64,000 nucleotides of DNA from positions 124,001 through 188,000 of the forward strand of contig NZ_SZZM01000006.1 of NCBI RefSeq assembly GCF_005281615.1, written 5' to 3'. The stretch comes from Rhodoligotrophos defluvii. GTDB lineage: Bacteria > Pseudomonadota > Alphaproteobacteria > Rhizobiales > Im1. Positions 15,415 through 24,183 of the stretch are shown here, one piece after another. Numbering within the stretch: position 1 is the stretch's first letter; every line of letters starts with the position of its first letter. The notes below the pieces were generated by a model. That model was not told where the DNA came from, made no database searches, and saw nothing but the letters and a program-made list of their open reading frames with translations. Both the position numbers and the translations under genes were made by a program.

Positions 15415-15963
15415 ATGGCCAACGATCTCACGGCCGAGGAGATCCGGACCCTGCTGAAGCTGGAGCCGAATGCGACCTGCGGCGAGGTACGGGTGACGTT
15501 CGTGAGCCAGCAGGCGGTGGCGCCGGGCGGCCTTGCTGGACCCTTCGCCGACGGCCGGCCGCTCGGATCGGCCCTGTATTTCCTGGTGAGGCCGGACGCG
15601 CCAGTCAGGCTGCATCGCATCCGCAACGACCAGCTCTATCACTACTATCTCGGCGATCCGATCGAGGTGTTTCTGCTGCACGGGGCCGGGCGCAGCGAGC
15701 GGGTGGTGGTGGGGCCCGACCTGCGCAATGGCCAGCAGGTTCAGCTGTTCATCCCGGGCAATACGTTCCACACCGCCCGGTTGCTCGGCGGCGGACGCTG
15801 GTTTCTCGGCGCCAGCACCGAGTGGCCGGGCGTTGTGCCGGCGGATGTGGAGATCGGCAATGTTGAGCGGCTGGCCGAAGACCACCCGCAGCTGGCCCCG
15901 GTGCTGCATGCTATCGCCTCGGCAGCGGCCAATACTGCCCCAGGGCCAAGCTCTCCGCGGTGA
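15415..15963 (+). CDS. Cupin protein, DUF985 family
   Basis: This 182-residue protein shows the DUF985 cupin pattern: ALYFLVRPD, the metal-site region RLHRIRNDQLYHYYLGDPIEV, and PGNTFHTARLLGGGRWFLGASTEWPG. The His and Glu residues of the cupin motif are present. The biochemical role of this family is not settled; a sugar-related epimerase-like fold is suggested by relatives. It starts 9 bp after kdsD and probably shares its transcript. Confidence 0.85.
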   Translation: MANDLTAEEIRTLLKLEPNATCGEVRVTFVSQQAVAPGGLAGPFADGRPLGSALYFLVRPDAPVRLHRIRNDQLYHYYLGDPIEVFLLHGAGRSERVVVGPDLRNGQQVQLFIPGNTFHTARLLGGGRWFLGASTEWPGVVPADVEIGNVERLAEDHPQLAPVLHAIASAAANTAPGPSSPR

Positions 15964-15983
15964 TCGCCGCGGCGGGCGGTCTG

Positions 15984-16430
15984 CTACTCCTCGCGCTCGA
16001 CAAGCAGATCCATGCCATCGGTCCCGGTGACCCGGACCCAGCTTCCTGCCGGCGCGTCAGGGCCCTTGATCACCCAAGATGTATCGTTGATCCACAAGCG
16101 GCCGCGTCCATCGGTGATGGGTGCATCGAGCCTGTAACGCTGGCCGACAAAGCCCTGCTGGCGGCGGTTGAGGTTGGGCTGATCGCTTGCCGCGCCGGGA
16201 CCGCTGAAATAGCGGCGGGCGATGAGCACCGCGACGACGGCCAACGCCGCGAAGACCAGGAGCTGCGCCTGCCAGGGGATGCCCACCACCAGAACGATCA
16301 GGCCAACCGCAAAGGCCGCCGCGCCGATCCAGATGAGGAAGACGCCGGGCATCATCAGCTCGAGCAAGAGCAGCACGCCGGCCAGGATCCACCATCCCCA
16401 GAAGCCGATCCCTCCGAGCAACTGTTCCAT
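15984..16430 (-). CDS. NfeD family membrane protein
   Basis: This 148-residue protein has two or three N-terminal membrane helices (GFWGWWILAGVLLLLELMMPG, WIGAAAFAVGLIVLVVG, QAQLLVFAALAVVAVLIA). A C-terminal OB-fold follows (GFVGQRYRLDAPITDGRGRL...GSWVRVTG). NfeD-type proteins are partners of SPFH/stomatin membrane scaffolds. The stomatin-like gene lies 11 bp upstream on the same strand, the classical pair. Confidence 0.9.
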   Translation of the reverse strand: MEQLLGGIGFWGWWILAGVLLLLELMMPGVFLIWIGAAAFAVGLIVLVVGIPWQAQLLVFAALAVVAVLIARRYFSGPGAASDQPNLNRRQQGFVGQRYRLDAPITDGRGRLWINDTSWVIKGPDAPAGSWVRVTGTDGMDLLVEREE

Positions 16431-16441
16431 GGGCTCCTCGG

Positions 16442-17476
16442 CTAGCCGGGCGTCGGGCCAGGCGGCGGGGAACCGGGCGACGTGGCCACGCCAACCTGGG
16501 GTACCGTGCCGGTGCTGCGCGGCGGGGTCCTCGGCGCATCCGGCGGGCTTGCGCCATCGCCACCGCCAAAGGCGGCGCGGGTGAGTTCGGCAATGCCACC
16601 GACTGCGCCCAGGACAGAGGTGGCATCGACGGGCAGCATCAGCACCTTTTGGTTCGGCGCGGTCGCCAGGGAGCGGAGAGCATCCACATATTTGGTCGCG
16701 ACGAAATAGTTCACCGCCTGGATGTTGCCGCCTGCGATGGCCTGGCTCACCATCTGGGTTGCCTTGGCTTCGGCCTCGGCGGCGCGCTCACGGGCCTCAG
16801 CGTCGCGGAAAGCGGCCTCGCGCCGGCCTTCCGCCTCGAGCACGATGGCCTGCTTTTGGCCCTCCGCCCGCAGGATCTCGGCGGCGCGAACGCCCTCGGC
16901 ATCCAGGATGCGCGCCCGCTTTTCCCGTTCCGCCTTCATCTGCCGGGCCATGGAATCGACGAGATCGCGCGGGGGATTGATGTCGCGAATCTCGATGCGG
17001 GTAACCTTGACGCCCCACGGATGGGTTGCCTGGTCGACCACCGCGATCAGCCGGTGATTGATCTCGTCGCGCTTGGAGAGGAGCTCGTCGAGGTCCATGG
17101 AGCCCATGACCGTGCGAATATTGGTGAGGGTGAGATTGACGATGGCGTTCTCCAGGCCGGAGACCTCATAGGCGGCCTTGGCCGCGTCCAGCACCTGGTA
17201 GAACGCCACGCCGTTCACCTCGACCATGGCGTTGTCGCGGGTGATGACCTCCTGGCTCGGAATGTCGAGCACCTGCTCCATCATGTTGAGCTTGGCACCG
17301 ACGCGGTCGATGAACGGAATGATCAGATTGAGACCCGGCTCAAGCGTCTTGGTGTAGCGGCCGAAACGCTCGACTGTCCAATTGGAGCCCTGCGGAATGA
17401 CTCGGATGCCCTGGAAAATCGCCAGCAGCACCACGACCAAGAGCACGATGACGAATATGGATACGCCCTCGAACAT
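16442..17476 (-). CDS. SPFH/stomatin-like membrane protein (QmcA type)
   Basis: The protein is 344 residues, with an N-terminal anchor (FVIVLLVVVLLAIFQGI). The band-7 domain includes GSNWTVERFGRYTKTLEPGLNLIIPFID, TRDNAMVEVNGVAFYQV and INPPRDLVDSM, followed by an Ala/Glu-rich coiled coil (about 185-245). The C-terminal tail is rich in Pro, Thr and Gly. It forms membrane microdomain assemblies with the NfeD partner encoded immediately downstream. The substrate of any linked protease is unknown. Confidence 0.9.
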   Translation of the reverse strand: MFEGVSIFVIVLLVVVLLAIFQGIRVIPQGSNWTVERFGRYTKTLEPGLNLIIPFIDRVGAKLNMMEQVLDIPSQEVITRDNAMVEVNGVAFYQVLDAAKAAYEVSGLENAIVNLTLTNIRTVMGSMDLDELLSKRDEINHRLIAVVDQATHPWGVKVTRIEIRDINPPRDLVDSMARQMKAEREKRARILDAEGVRAAEILRAEGQKQAIVLEAEGRREAAFRDAEARERAAEAEAKATQMVSQAIAGGNIQAVNYFVATKYVDALRSLATAPNQKVLMLPVDATSVLGAVGGIAELTRAAFGGGDGASPPDAPRTPPRSTGTVPQVGVATSPGSPPPGPTPG

Positions 17477-17617
17477 ACGCCGGTCTCCCTATGGCGGGTG
17501 GTCGCATTCTCATAACGATGCGCGTGCGAGTTGTCCACGGGAGTTGCTCGCGGTTTGGCGCCGCGACGGGGTCATCCGGCGCCATACGCCGCGTCCGTCC
17601 CCGGTGGCGTTGACCAC

Positions 17618-18715
17618 TTAACGCCAGCCCTGCAGTTCGTCCTCGATGATGGTGGCGAGCATTTCGATCGAGAGCTCGCTGTCGTTCAGGCATGGCACGA
17701 GCGAGAAGTGTTCACCGCCGGCCTCGTGGAAAATCTCCGCAGCGCCGATGGCGATCTCCTCCAGGGTCTCGACACAATCGGCCGCGAATCCGGGAGTGAT
17801 CACGACCAGGTTCTTCACACCCTGCTTGGGTAGAGCCTCGATCGTCTCGGCGGTATAAGGCTTGATCCATTCGGCGCGGCCGAAGCGTGACTGGAACGTC
17901 ATGACCAGGTCTTCCTCGCCAAGACCCATGCGTTCGCGCAGCAGGTGAGTGGTCTCGGCGCAGTGGTCGTAGTACGGATCGCCCTTCTCGACATATTCTT
18001 CCGGCAGGCCGTGGTAGGAGGCGACGATCCGGTCCGGCCGCCACGGCAGGCTCTGCAGATGTGCACCCAGAGACTGGGCAAGGGCATCGATATAGGCGGG
18101 GTGGTCGTAATAGGCCGGCACGGTGCGCAAGGCCGGCTGGCGGCGCAGGCACTTCAGAGCATCGAACGCCTTGTCCTGAACGGTCGCAGTGGTGGCTGCG
18201 GCATATTGCGGATAGAGCGGAAACAGCAGGACGCGATCACAACCCTGTGCCACCAAGCCTTCCAGGCGCTCGGCAATCGGGGGCAGGCCATAGCGCATGG
18301 CCCAATCGACCACGACGCCCGGGATCGCGGACAGGCGCGCCGCGATCTTCTCCGCCTGGGCCCGGGTCGCGGTCTTGAGCGGGCTCTCGTTGCGCGCCTT
18401 GTTCCAGATCTTGTCGTAGGCCTTGCCGCTCTTTTGCGGACGAGTGGAGAGCACGAACAGGTTGAGGATCACCTGCCACAGGATCGGGTTGACCTCGATG
18501 ACACGCCGGTCGGACAGGAACTCGCGGAGATAGCGACGCATCGGCCAGTAAGACGTGGCCTCGGGCGTGCCGAGATTGACGATCAGGACCCCGATCTTGC
18601 CGCCCTCGACACCGCGATGCCGGATGAACGGCATGGCTGACACCGGCGCCGCGGCGTCCTCCTCTGCGGCATCACCCGCAGCACCCGTCGTGCTGTATTC
18701 GCTTAATCGTGCCAT
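17618..18715 (-). CDS. hemH: Ferrochelatase
   Basis: The enzyme inserts Fe(II) into protoporphyrin IX in the last step of heme synthesis. The 365-residue protein has KIGVLIVNLGTPEA near residue 40, the active-site His in SYHGLPEEYVEKGDPYYDHC, and the acidic ITPGFAADCVETLEEIA near the C-terminus. About 35 residues rich in Ala, Asp and Glu precede the conserved start. The frame is open to 18757 with a TTG and holds ATGs at 18724 and 18715; no Shine-Dalgarno decides, so the start is uncertain. Confidence 0.94.
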   Translation of the reverse strand: MARLSEYSTTGAAGDAAEEDAAAPVSAMPFIRHRGVEGGKIGVLIVNLGTPEATSYWPMRRYLREFLSDRRVIEVNPILWQVILNLFVLSTRPQKSGKAYDKIWNKARNESPLKTATRAQAEKIAARLSAIPGVVVDWAMRYGLPPIAERLEGLVAQGCDRVLLFPLYPQYAAATTATVQDKAFDALKCLRRQPALRTVPAYYDHPAYIDALAQSLGAHLQSLPWRPDRIVASYHGLPEEYVEKGDPYYDHCAETTHLLRERMGLGEEDLVMTFQSRFGRAEWIKPYTAETIEALPKQGVKNLVVITPGFAADCVETLEEIAIGAAEIFHEAGGEHFSLVPCLNDSELSIEMLATIIEDELQGWR

Positions 18716-18837
18716 ATGGGGCATTAATGATCGCGCCAAGCGAAACGCAAGAGGCAATTCGCCTTGCGATCGGTCAAATCAGAAGATCACCCGGACACCG
18801 GCCCGGAATGAGGCTCTGCCGCCTTCTGCGGAGAGCC

Positions 18838-19956
18838 CTAGTTGCTCCCGTAGGGATAATCGCCGCCGCCATAGGGCGGAGGATCCTCTCCACCGTAGGG
18901 AGGGGGCTCCTCACCCCCGCCGCCATAGGGATCCTCGGGGAAGAAGATGTCCTCCCAATCCGGGCGGTTCGGCACTTCGATTTCGTCCGGCCGCGGGATC
19001 ACCACCGGCTCCGGGTCCGGAGGCGGCTCGCCACCGCCGCCGCCGTAAGGATCAGGCGGCACGTTGCTGTCCTGGATAGCGTCGTCACGCTCCTGCTCCA
19101 GCGGGTCGGTATCGGTGGTCGGCTCGTTGAACAGGTTCTGGTCGCTGAGGGCGCCGCCGGTTTCCCGTACATCCGACGGATTGATGCCGCGGCCCTGGGG
19201 CGTTGACCTGAGCCATGTATCGAAATAGGCCAAGGCATTCGCGTCGAGCCGGAACGGCCCGAGCGGCGCGGCGCCCTCATAGGGCACGCACACCGCGTAA
19301 CCCGGCTCGGAGATCTCCACGCTGCGGCCGCCGCCGGTGATGACGATGCGCCCCATTTTGTCGAACGAGTTGCGTCCGCGGCCGGGCCCACGCAGCGCCA
19401 CCAGGCTGGCGCTGGCGGGGTCGAACCTGACGCCGCTGCCGATGCCCGCCGCCTTGCAGATGGCCACCGCATCGGGCCCTACCGCCACCTCGCCCATGGT
19501 GCCGCGAATACCTATGGTGGAGGCCGGCGTGCGCAGGGAGACAGCGGAGGGGTTGGCGGTGCCGATCTTGCCGGTCATGAAGCGGAAAGCGCCTTTGGCG
19601 ATGCTCGCCGCCACCTTGCCCGACCCGGCATTGGGGTCGTAGACGAACTCGTCGATGGTGATTTCGCAGTTCTGGCCAACGGTAAAGACCGTCTCGTCGA
19701 CCAGCAGAATCTGCAGGGCAGACTGGCGCAGCGTCTCGACCACATCGCCGCGATAGACATCCTCCCTGACCTGCGCCTTACGCTTGTTGGCATCGGCCGC
19801 GCCGGTCACATAGACCTGGCCCGATACGGCAGCGTTCACGCCAACCCGGCTCGACTGGGCATAGGCGTCGAGTGCGGCGCCCGAGACGGTGTTGAGCAAA
19901 AGCCCCAAGGCGAACGCGGTTCGCGCTGCCTTCGGCACTTTCGGAGTTCGGCTCAT
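18838..19956 (-). CDS. FecR-domain exported protein with a PYGGGG-rich tail
   Basis: The 372-residue protein has a signal peptide (LGLLLNTVSGAALDAYA). A FecR-like beta domain follows (about 60-170: EDVYRGDVVETLRQSALQILLVDETVFTVGQ, SLRTPASTIGIRGTMGEV). The low-complexity C-terminus (about 290-372) repeats DPYGGGG, EPPP and PPPYGG. There is no sigma factor or receptor partner as in true FecR iron systems. Instead it pairs with a TPR-barrel gene 13 bp upstream and a divergent CHASE2 cyclase, an association seen in other bacteria. It is probably a periplasmic or surface protein; function unknown. Confidence 0.82.
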   Translation of the reverse strand: MSRTPKVPKAARTAFALGLLLNTVSGAALDAYAQSSRVGVNAAVSGQVYVTGAADANKRKAQVREDVYRGDVVETLRQSALQILLVDETVFTVGQNCEITIDEFVYDPNAGSGKVAASIAKGAFRFMTGKIGTANPSAVSLRTPASTIGIRGTMGEVAVGPDAVAICKAAGIGSGVRFDPASASLVALRGPGRGRNSFDKMGRIVITGGGRSVEISEPGYAVCVPYEGAAPLGPFRLDANALAYFDTWLRSTPQGRGINPSDVRETGGALSDQNLFNEPTTDTDPLEQERDDAIQDSNVPPDPYGGGGGEPPPDPEPVVIPRPDEIEVPNRPDWEDIFFPEDPYGGGGEEPPPYGGEDPPPYGGGDYPYGSN

Positions 19957-19969
19957 CTGCCTTGTCTCC

Positions 19970-21304
19970 TCAGAAGCTGAAGCGCTTCGTGAACAGGCCC
20001 TCGACGCTCCAGTTCTCGAAGTCCAGGTTCTTGATGGTTGAGTCCTGATAGGTGTACGACCCGGAGATCTGGAAGTTCATGTCTCCCAGGGTGGGCGGCA
20101 GCTCTGCCTCGAACAGGTCGGCCACCGTTTGCAATGGCGTGCCATAGGCCAGCTTTGCCTTCAGCCGGAAGTCCTCGCGGATAATGGTCGAGGAATAGCG
20201 CGGGTCCGGCGCATCATAGGTGAAGTTCCACAGCGTCAGCTGGGAGAGAAGATAGGTGCCCTTGCCCAGCAGGGTCAGGTTGGAGGCGCGGCCCCATGGG
20301 CCATCGAAGGCGAAGCTCGCGTCATCCGCCTCCTTGTCCACGTAATAGGCTTCGAGGCTGAAGATGTTCCACTGCACCGGCCGCCAGCTGAAGCCACCAC
20401 CCGCATCGAGGCGCAAGCCATCGCGCGCGCTGCCGACATTGCTCAAAGATGTCTTGTAATAGTCCTGGTCGACGGCGATGACCTCGGCCTTCAGCGCGAG
20501 ATGCGGGCTCACCGCGAAGCCGATTTCGAGCTCGCCGCCGAATTCGTCGAGATAGTGGTCGCCGTCCAGGGTGAGACCAGTGTAGATGCCGGCGGGCGAC
20601 ACGGAAAATGGCCCGAAGAAGAAGGTGCCGCCGGCCCTCACGCGGCCGGAGATGTAGTCCTGCTTGTCGAAACTGAACTGCTCGTTCAGCCAGCCACGGG
20701 TATCGAAGAACAGGAAATCGCCGTTGCCGGTGCCAAGCGAATGTTCGAGCCGGGCTCGCCCGGAGGTGTAGAACGCGGTGTCCGGATCCTTGTCGATCTC
20801 GTTGTCGACCGGCACGTCCTCGAACAGGATCGTGCTGCCGTCCGGCGCGAGGTTCGGGTTGGTGTCGTGGCGGAAGCCGAAGGTCCATTCGCCGAACAGC
20901 CGTGTCGGCGCATTACGGGTGGTTGCGAGGTGGTAGTAGCGCTCGACCTCGCGCCGCTGGTCGGCCGTCAGGTCGCGGGTGCGCAGAATGGCAAGCTCGC
21001 GGACCGCGCCGTCCATATCGTCGAGGCGGTAGAGCACGATGGCGTAGAACAGCCGGGCGGCGTCCCACTCGGGCTCCAGCAGGAGCAAGCGCTCGAGACT
21101 GCCGGCCGACTGCTGCAGGTTGCCCTTGCTCGCCTCCTGGCGCGCATAGGCGAAGGACAGCCGGAGATCATCCGGGTTCTGCAGGATCTGATCATAGGTG
21201 ATGGGCTGACCGACCTGTGTCTGCGCTGTCGCTTGCGGGGATGCCGCAACCGTGAACAGCATCAGCGTCCCCGCAACACCCACGAGGTGCGCCTTGACTA
21301 GCAT
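19970..21304 (-). CDS. TPR outer-membrane barrel protein (Slam-like)
   Basis: The 444-residue protein has a signal peptide (GVAGTLMLFTVAASPQATAQ). A short helical TPR-like region follows (DLRLSFAYARQEASKGNLQQSAGSLERLLLLEPEWDAARLFYAIVLYRLDD). After it comes a long beta-barrel (from about 150: GEWTFGFRHDTNPNLAPDG onward) ending WSVEGLFTKRFSF. This architecture matches the DUF560/surface lipoprotein assembly modifier group, although a Slam function is not shown. ATG 21304 is chosen over TTG 21337; AGGGGG lies upstream. It shares a transcript with the FecR protein. Confidence 0.75.
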   Translation of the reverse strand: MLVKAHLVGVAGTLMLFTVAASPQATAQTQVGQPITYDQILQNPDDLRLSFAYARQEASKGNLQQSAGSLERLLLLEPEWDAARLFYAIVLYRLDDMDGAVRELAILRTRDLTADQRREVERYYHLATTRNAPTRLFGEWTFGFRHDTNPNLAPDGSTILFEDVPVDNEIDKDPDTAFYTSGRARLEHSLGTGNGDFLFFDTRGWLNEQFSFDKQDYISGRVRAGGTFFFGPFSVSPAGIYTGLTLDGDHYLDEFGGELEIGFAVSPHLALKAEVIAVDQDYYKTSLSNVGSARDGLRLDAGGGFSWRPVQWNIFSLEAYYVDKEADDASFAFDGPWGRASNLTLLGKGTYLLSQLTLWNFTYDAPDPRYSSTIIREDFRLKAKLAYGTPLQTVADLFEAELPPTLGDMNFQISGSYTYQDSTIKNLDFENWSVEGLFTKRFSF

Positions 21305-21420
21305 AAATGCGCTCTTTCCCCCTGACGGCTTCCCCAAACCAGCCGGACAGGATGCACAATACTGTCCAATCGGCTAATAATCCAACGGAATCACGACCGT
21401 CTTTAGAATGATTTTCCCCA

Positions 21421-23631
21421 ATGGCAGCAGCAAAGCCACAGTTGAAGCGCCGTTGGGCTCGCTTGGCCGGGCTGCTGACCCTCGCCGGGCTCCTGGCGCT
21501 GACGGTGTTCCGCCCAGCGGTGCTCGAATCCTCCACATTGGCCCTGTTCGACAGCTACCAGCGCCTGAACCCGCGCGGCGTCTTCGATTCTCCGATCCGG
21601 ATCATAGACATAGACGAGGAGAGCCTGCGCCGGCTGGGGCAGTGGCCGTGGGACCGCGATCTGATCGCGAGCATCGTGCAACGGCTGCAAGCGGCGGGTG
21701 CGGCAGCCATCGCCTTCGACATCGTGTTTGCCGAGCCGGACCGCACGTCGCCCGCGCGCGTCCTGAAACGGCTGGAGCAGCGGGACCCCGCCTTGAGCAT
21801 CGCCCTGCCGGACAAGCTGCCCGACAATGACGCCATTCTGGCCGAGGCATTCCGGCAGGCACCCGTGGTAACCGGCGTCATCCTCACCGGCCTGGGCGAT
21901 GATCCGCCACCGCCGGCCAAGGCCGGGTTCGCCCATGCGGGGGCCGATCCGCGGAGCTATCTTGCGGATGCCGGCGGGGCGGTGGCAAATCTGCCCATAT
22001 TCGATGAAGCGGCCTCCGGCCTGGGCTTCATCAATTTCCAGCCGGGCTATGACCGGGTGGTGCGCTCCGTGCCCCTGATCGCCCGCTATGGCGACCAGCT
22101 CTATCCTTCTCTGGCGCTCGAAGCGCTGCGGGTGGCTCAGGGTGCAAGCACCTTCCAGATCCGCTCGACCGGAGCGAGCCGCGAGATCCAAATGGGCGAG
22201 CGAGCCGGCATGGTGGCGGTGAGGGCGGGCGATTTCACGATTCCAACCTCTGCTGACGGCGAGATCTGGATCCACTTCACCACCGGACCGAGCCAGAACA
22301 TCGTTCCCGCATGGCAAGTCACCGAGGCCGGCCTGGATGCCGAGCAGCTGCGCGCCCTCATGGAAGGCCATATCGTGCTGATCGGCACCAGCGCCGCAGG
22401 GCTGCTCGACATCGTCGCCACGCCCATGTCCAATGCCGTGCCGGGTGTCGCGGTGCAGGCGGAGATCATCGATCAGATTCTGGATGGCGGCTTCTTGCGC
22501 CGGCCAGACTGGGCGCCGGGTGCCGAGCAGACGTTCGTGCTGGTGCTGGGTCTGCTGCTCATCGCACTACTGCCCTGGTTCAGCCCGGCCAGCGGCGCGC
22601 TGATCGGCCTTGCCGGCATCGCCCTGGCGATCGGTCTTTCCTGGTTTGCCTTCGATCACGAGAAGCTTCTGCTGACGCCGCTTTACGCCATTCTGTGCGT
22701 GATCTTGGTCTATCTCGCCGTCACCGGGGTGTTGTTTCTCGCAACCGAGCGGGAACGCCAGAGCATCCGGCAGGCCTTCAGCCTCTATCTCGCGCCGGCC
22801 TTAGTGGAGCGGCTCGCGGAAGAGCCCGAGCGGCTCAAGCTCGGCGGGGAGGACCGGGAGCTCACCATCATGTTCTCGGATATCCGCGGCTTCACCACGC
22901 TCTCGGAAGGCTTGGCGCCGCAGGAGCTTACCAAGCTGATCAATGATTTCCTGACACCGATGAGCGATGAGTTGCTCAAGGGCGGTGCCACCATCGACAA
23001 GTATATCGGCGATGCGATCATGGCGTTCTGGAACGCGCCGTTGCCGACGGATGACCACGCCACCCGCGCTTGCGCCACGGTGCTCAAAATGCTGAAGCGG
23101 CTGGACGAGGTGCGGGACAAAATCCATCGCCCGCTGCAGATTGGCATCGGGCTCAATACCGGTGTGTGCTGCGTCGGCAATCTCGGCTCGGCGCAGCGCT
23201 TCAACTATTCGGCCATCGGCGATTGCGTGAACCTCGCCTCCCGCATCGAGGGGCTGACCAAGAAATATGGCGTTCCCATCCTGGCGGGGCAGTCCACGGT
23301 GGATGAAGCGCGGGACTTTGCCTTCATCGAGGTGGACCAGGTGCGTGTGGTGGGCAAGACCGAACCGGTGCGCATTCATGCCCTGCTCGGCGGGCCCGAA
23401 ATGAAAGCCGATCCGGCATTTGCGCGGATGACCTCGGCCCATGAGGAGATGCTGGGTGCGTTCCGCAGGGGCTGCTGGGACAAATCGGAGCGGCTGCTCG
23501 AGGCGACGGAAGCCTGCGCGGGCTCCTATCCGGTGGCCGGGCTGCTGGGCAGCTATCGCCGCCGCATCGCCCAGTATCGCTCGGCCCCGCCGCCGGACTG
23601 GGACGGCATCACGGACATGGAGAGCAAGTAA
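21421..23631 (+). CDS. CHASE2-domain adenylate/guanylate cyclase
   Basis: The 736-residue sensor has an N-terminal helix and a periplasmic CHASE2 domain (about 40-340: IRIIDIDEESLRRLGQWPWDR, VAFDIVF-like AIAFDIVFAEPDR, HIVLIGTSAAGLLD). Three membrane helices follow (about 365-445). A class III cyclase domain comes last (about 475-650). All catalytic residues are visible: metal Asp in FSDIRGFT and IGDAIMAFW, Lys in IDKYIG, and Asp, Asn and Arg in IGDCVNLASR. The Lys/Asp pair predicts cAMP rather than cGMP. It is divergent from the FecR/TPR-barrel genes, so a periplasmic signal sensed by CHASE2 may be tied to them. Confidence 0.92.
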   Translation: MAAAKPQLKRRWARLAGLLTLAGLLALTVFRPAVLESSTLALFDSYQRLNPRGVFDSPIRIIDIDEESLRRLGQWPWDRDLIASIVQRLQAAGAAAIAFDIVFAEPDRTSPARVLKRLEQRDPALSIALPDKLPDNDAILAEAFRQAPVVTGVILTGLGDDPPPPAKAGFAHAGADPRSYLADAGGAVANLPIFDEAASGLGFINFQPGYDRVVRSVPLIARYGDQLYPSLALEALRVAQGASTFQIRSTGASREIQMGERAGMVAVRAGDFTIPTSADGEIWIHFTTGPSQNIVPAWQVTEAGLDAEQLRALMEGHIVLIGTSAAGLLDIVATPMSNAVPGVAVQAEIIDQILDGGFLRRPDWAPGAEQTFVLVLGLLLIALLPWFSPASGALIGLAGIALAIGLSWFAFDHEKLLLTPLYAILCVILVYLAVTGVLFLATERERQSIRQAFSLYLAPALVERLAEEPERLKLGGEDRELTIMFSDIRGFTTLSEGLAPQELTKLINDFLTPMSDELLKGGATIDKYIGDAIMAFWNAPLPTDDHATRACATVLKMLKRLDEVRDKIHRPLQIGIGLNTGVCCVGNLGSAQRFNYSAIGDCVNLASRIEGLTKKYGVPILAGQSTVDEARDFAFIEVDQVRVVGKTEPVRIHALLGGPEMKADPAFARMTSAHEEMLGAFRRGCWDKSERLLEATEACAGSYPVAGLLGSYRRRIAQYRSAPPPDWDGITDMESK

Positions 23632-23648
23632 CCGTCGATGCTGAGGCG

Positions 23649-23694
23649 CCGTATGGCCCTGGATGCCCCGGTCAAGCCGGGGCCGGGGCATGAC
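23649..23694. repeat. Palindromic intergenic repeat, copy 2 (half element)
   Basis: The unit GCCGTATGGCCCTGGATGCC onward is identical to copy 1 for about 30 bases. It then carries an extra GGGGCC that lengthens the stem: ATGCCCCGG (23663-23671) pairs with CCGGGGCAT (23683-23691). It starts 17 bp after the cyclase stop and may also act in 3'-end formation. Confidence 0.7.
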
Positions 23695-23749
23695 GGTTTG
23701 CGCGCTGAGATCAGGAGGACACGTGGCGGCTGGGCTGACTGCGGAGCGG

Positions 23750-24160
23750 CTAACCCTTCAGCAGCCGCCGGGCATCGCGCATGATCTGGCCGTGGTCGAA
23801 GGCGAACTCGATGCTGTCCCAGTTTTCGACCAGCTCGGCTTCGGCCGCATCGTCGCCGGCCTGAGGCATTTGCGTGCCGATATGGGTCAGGAACACCACG
23901 CTGGCAGTGTGGAAGCGCGGGTCGCGATCCGGCGAGGAATAGACGCCCACCAACCTGAGATCGCGGGCAATTAGGCCGGTTTCCTCCTCGAGTTCGCGCC
24001 GGCAGGCCTGCTCGACCGTTTCCCCCACATCGACAAAGCCGCCGGGCAACGCATAGGCGCCCTGGAAAGGCGGGTTCTTACGGCGAATCAGCACGATGCG
24101 TCCGGCATCGTCCACGGCGATGCAGTCCGTGGTCAAAAGCGGCGTCTCGGGTTTCGGCAT
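23750..24160 (-). CDS. NUDIX hydrolase
   Basis: The 136-residue protein has a complete Nudix box, GGFVDVGETVEQACRRELEEETGL, at about residues 41-64. The N-terminal TDCIAVDDAGRIVLIRRKNPPFQGAYALPGG resembles ADP-ribose pyrophosphatase-type members. The product is probably a nucleotide-sugar or ADP-ribose hydrolase. ATG 24160 (MPKPETPLLT) is preferred; the frame extends to a TTG at 24187 that would overlap the upstream gene. It is the last gene of the minus-strand block. Confidence 0.9.
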   Translation of the reverse strand: MPKPETPLLTTDCIAVDDAGRIVLIRRKNPPFQGAYALPGGFVDVGETVEQACRRELEEETGLIARDLRLVGVYSSPDRDPRFHTASVVFLTHIGTQMPQAGDDAAEAELVENWDSIEFAFDHGQIMRDARRLLKG

Positions 24161-24183
24161 GAATGCGGCTGGCCTCTCGTCAA

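Noticed and set aside
18838-19956. Reading the FecR-domain gene as an iron-dicitrate anti-sigma regulator
   Set aside because: There is no sigma factor or TonB receptor partner, the protein has a cleavable-type signal and a repeat tail, and it pairs with a CHASE2 cyclase.
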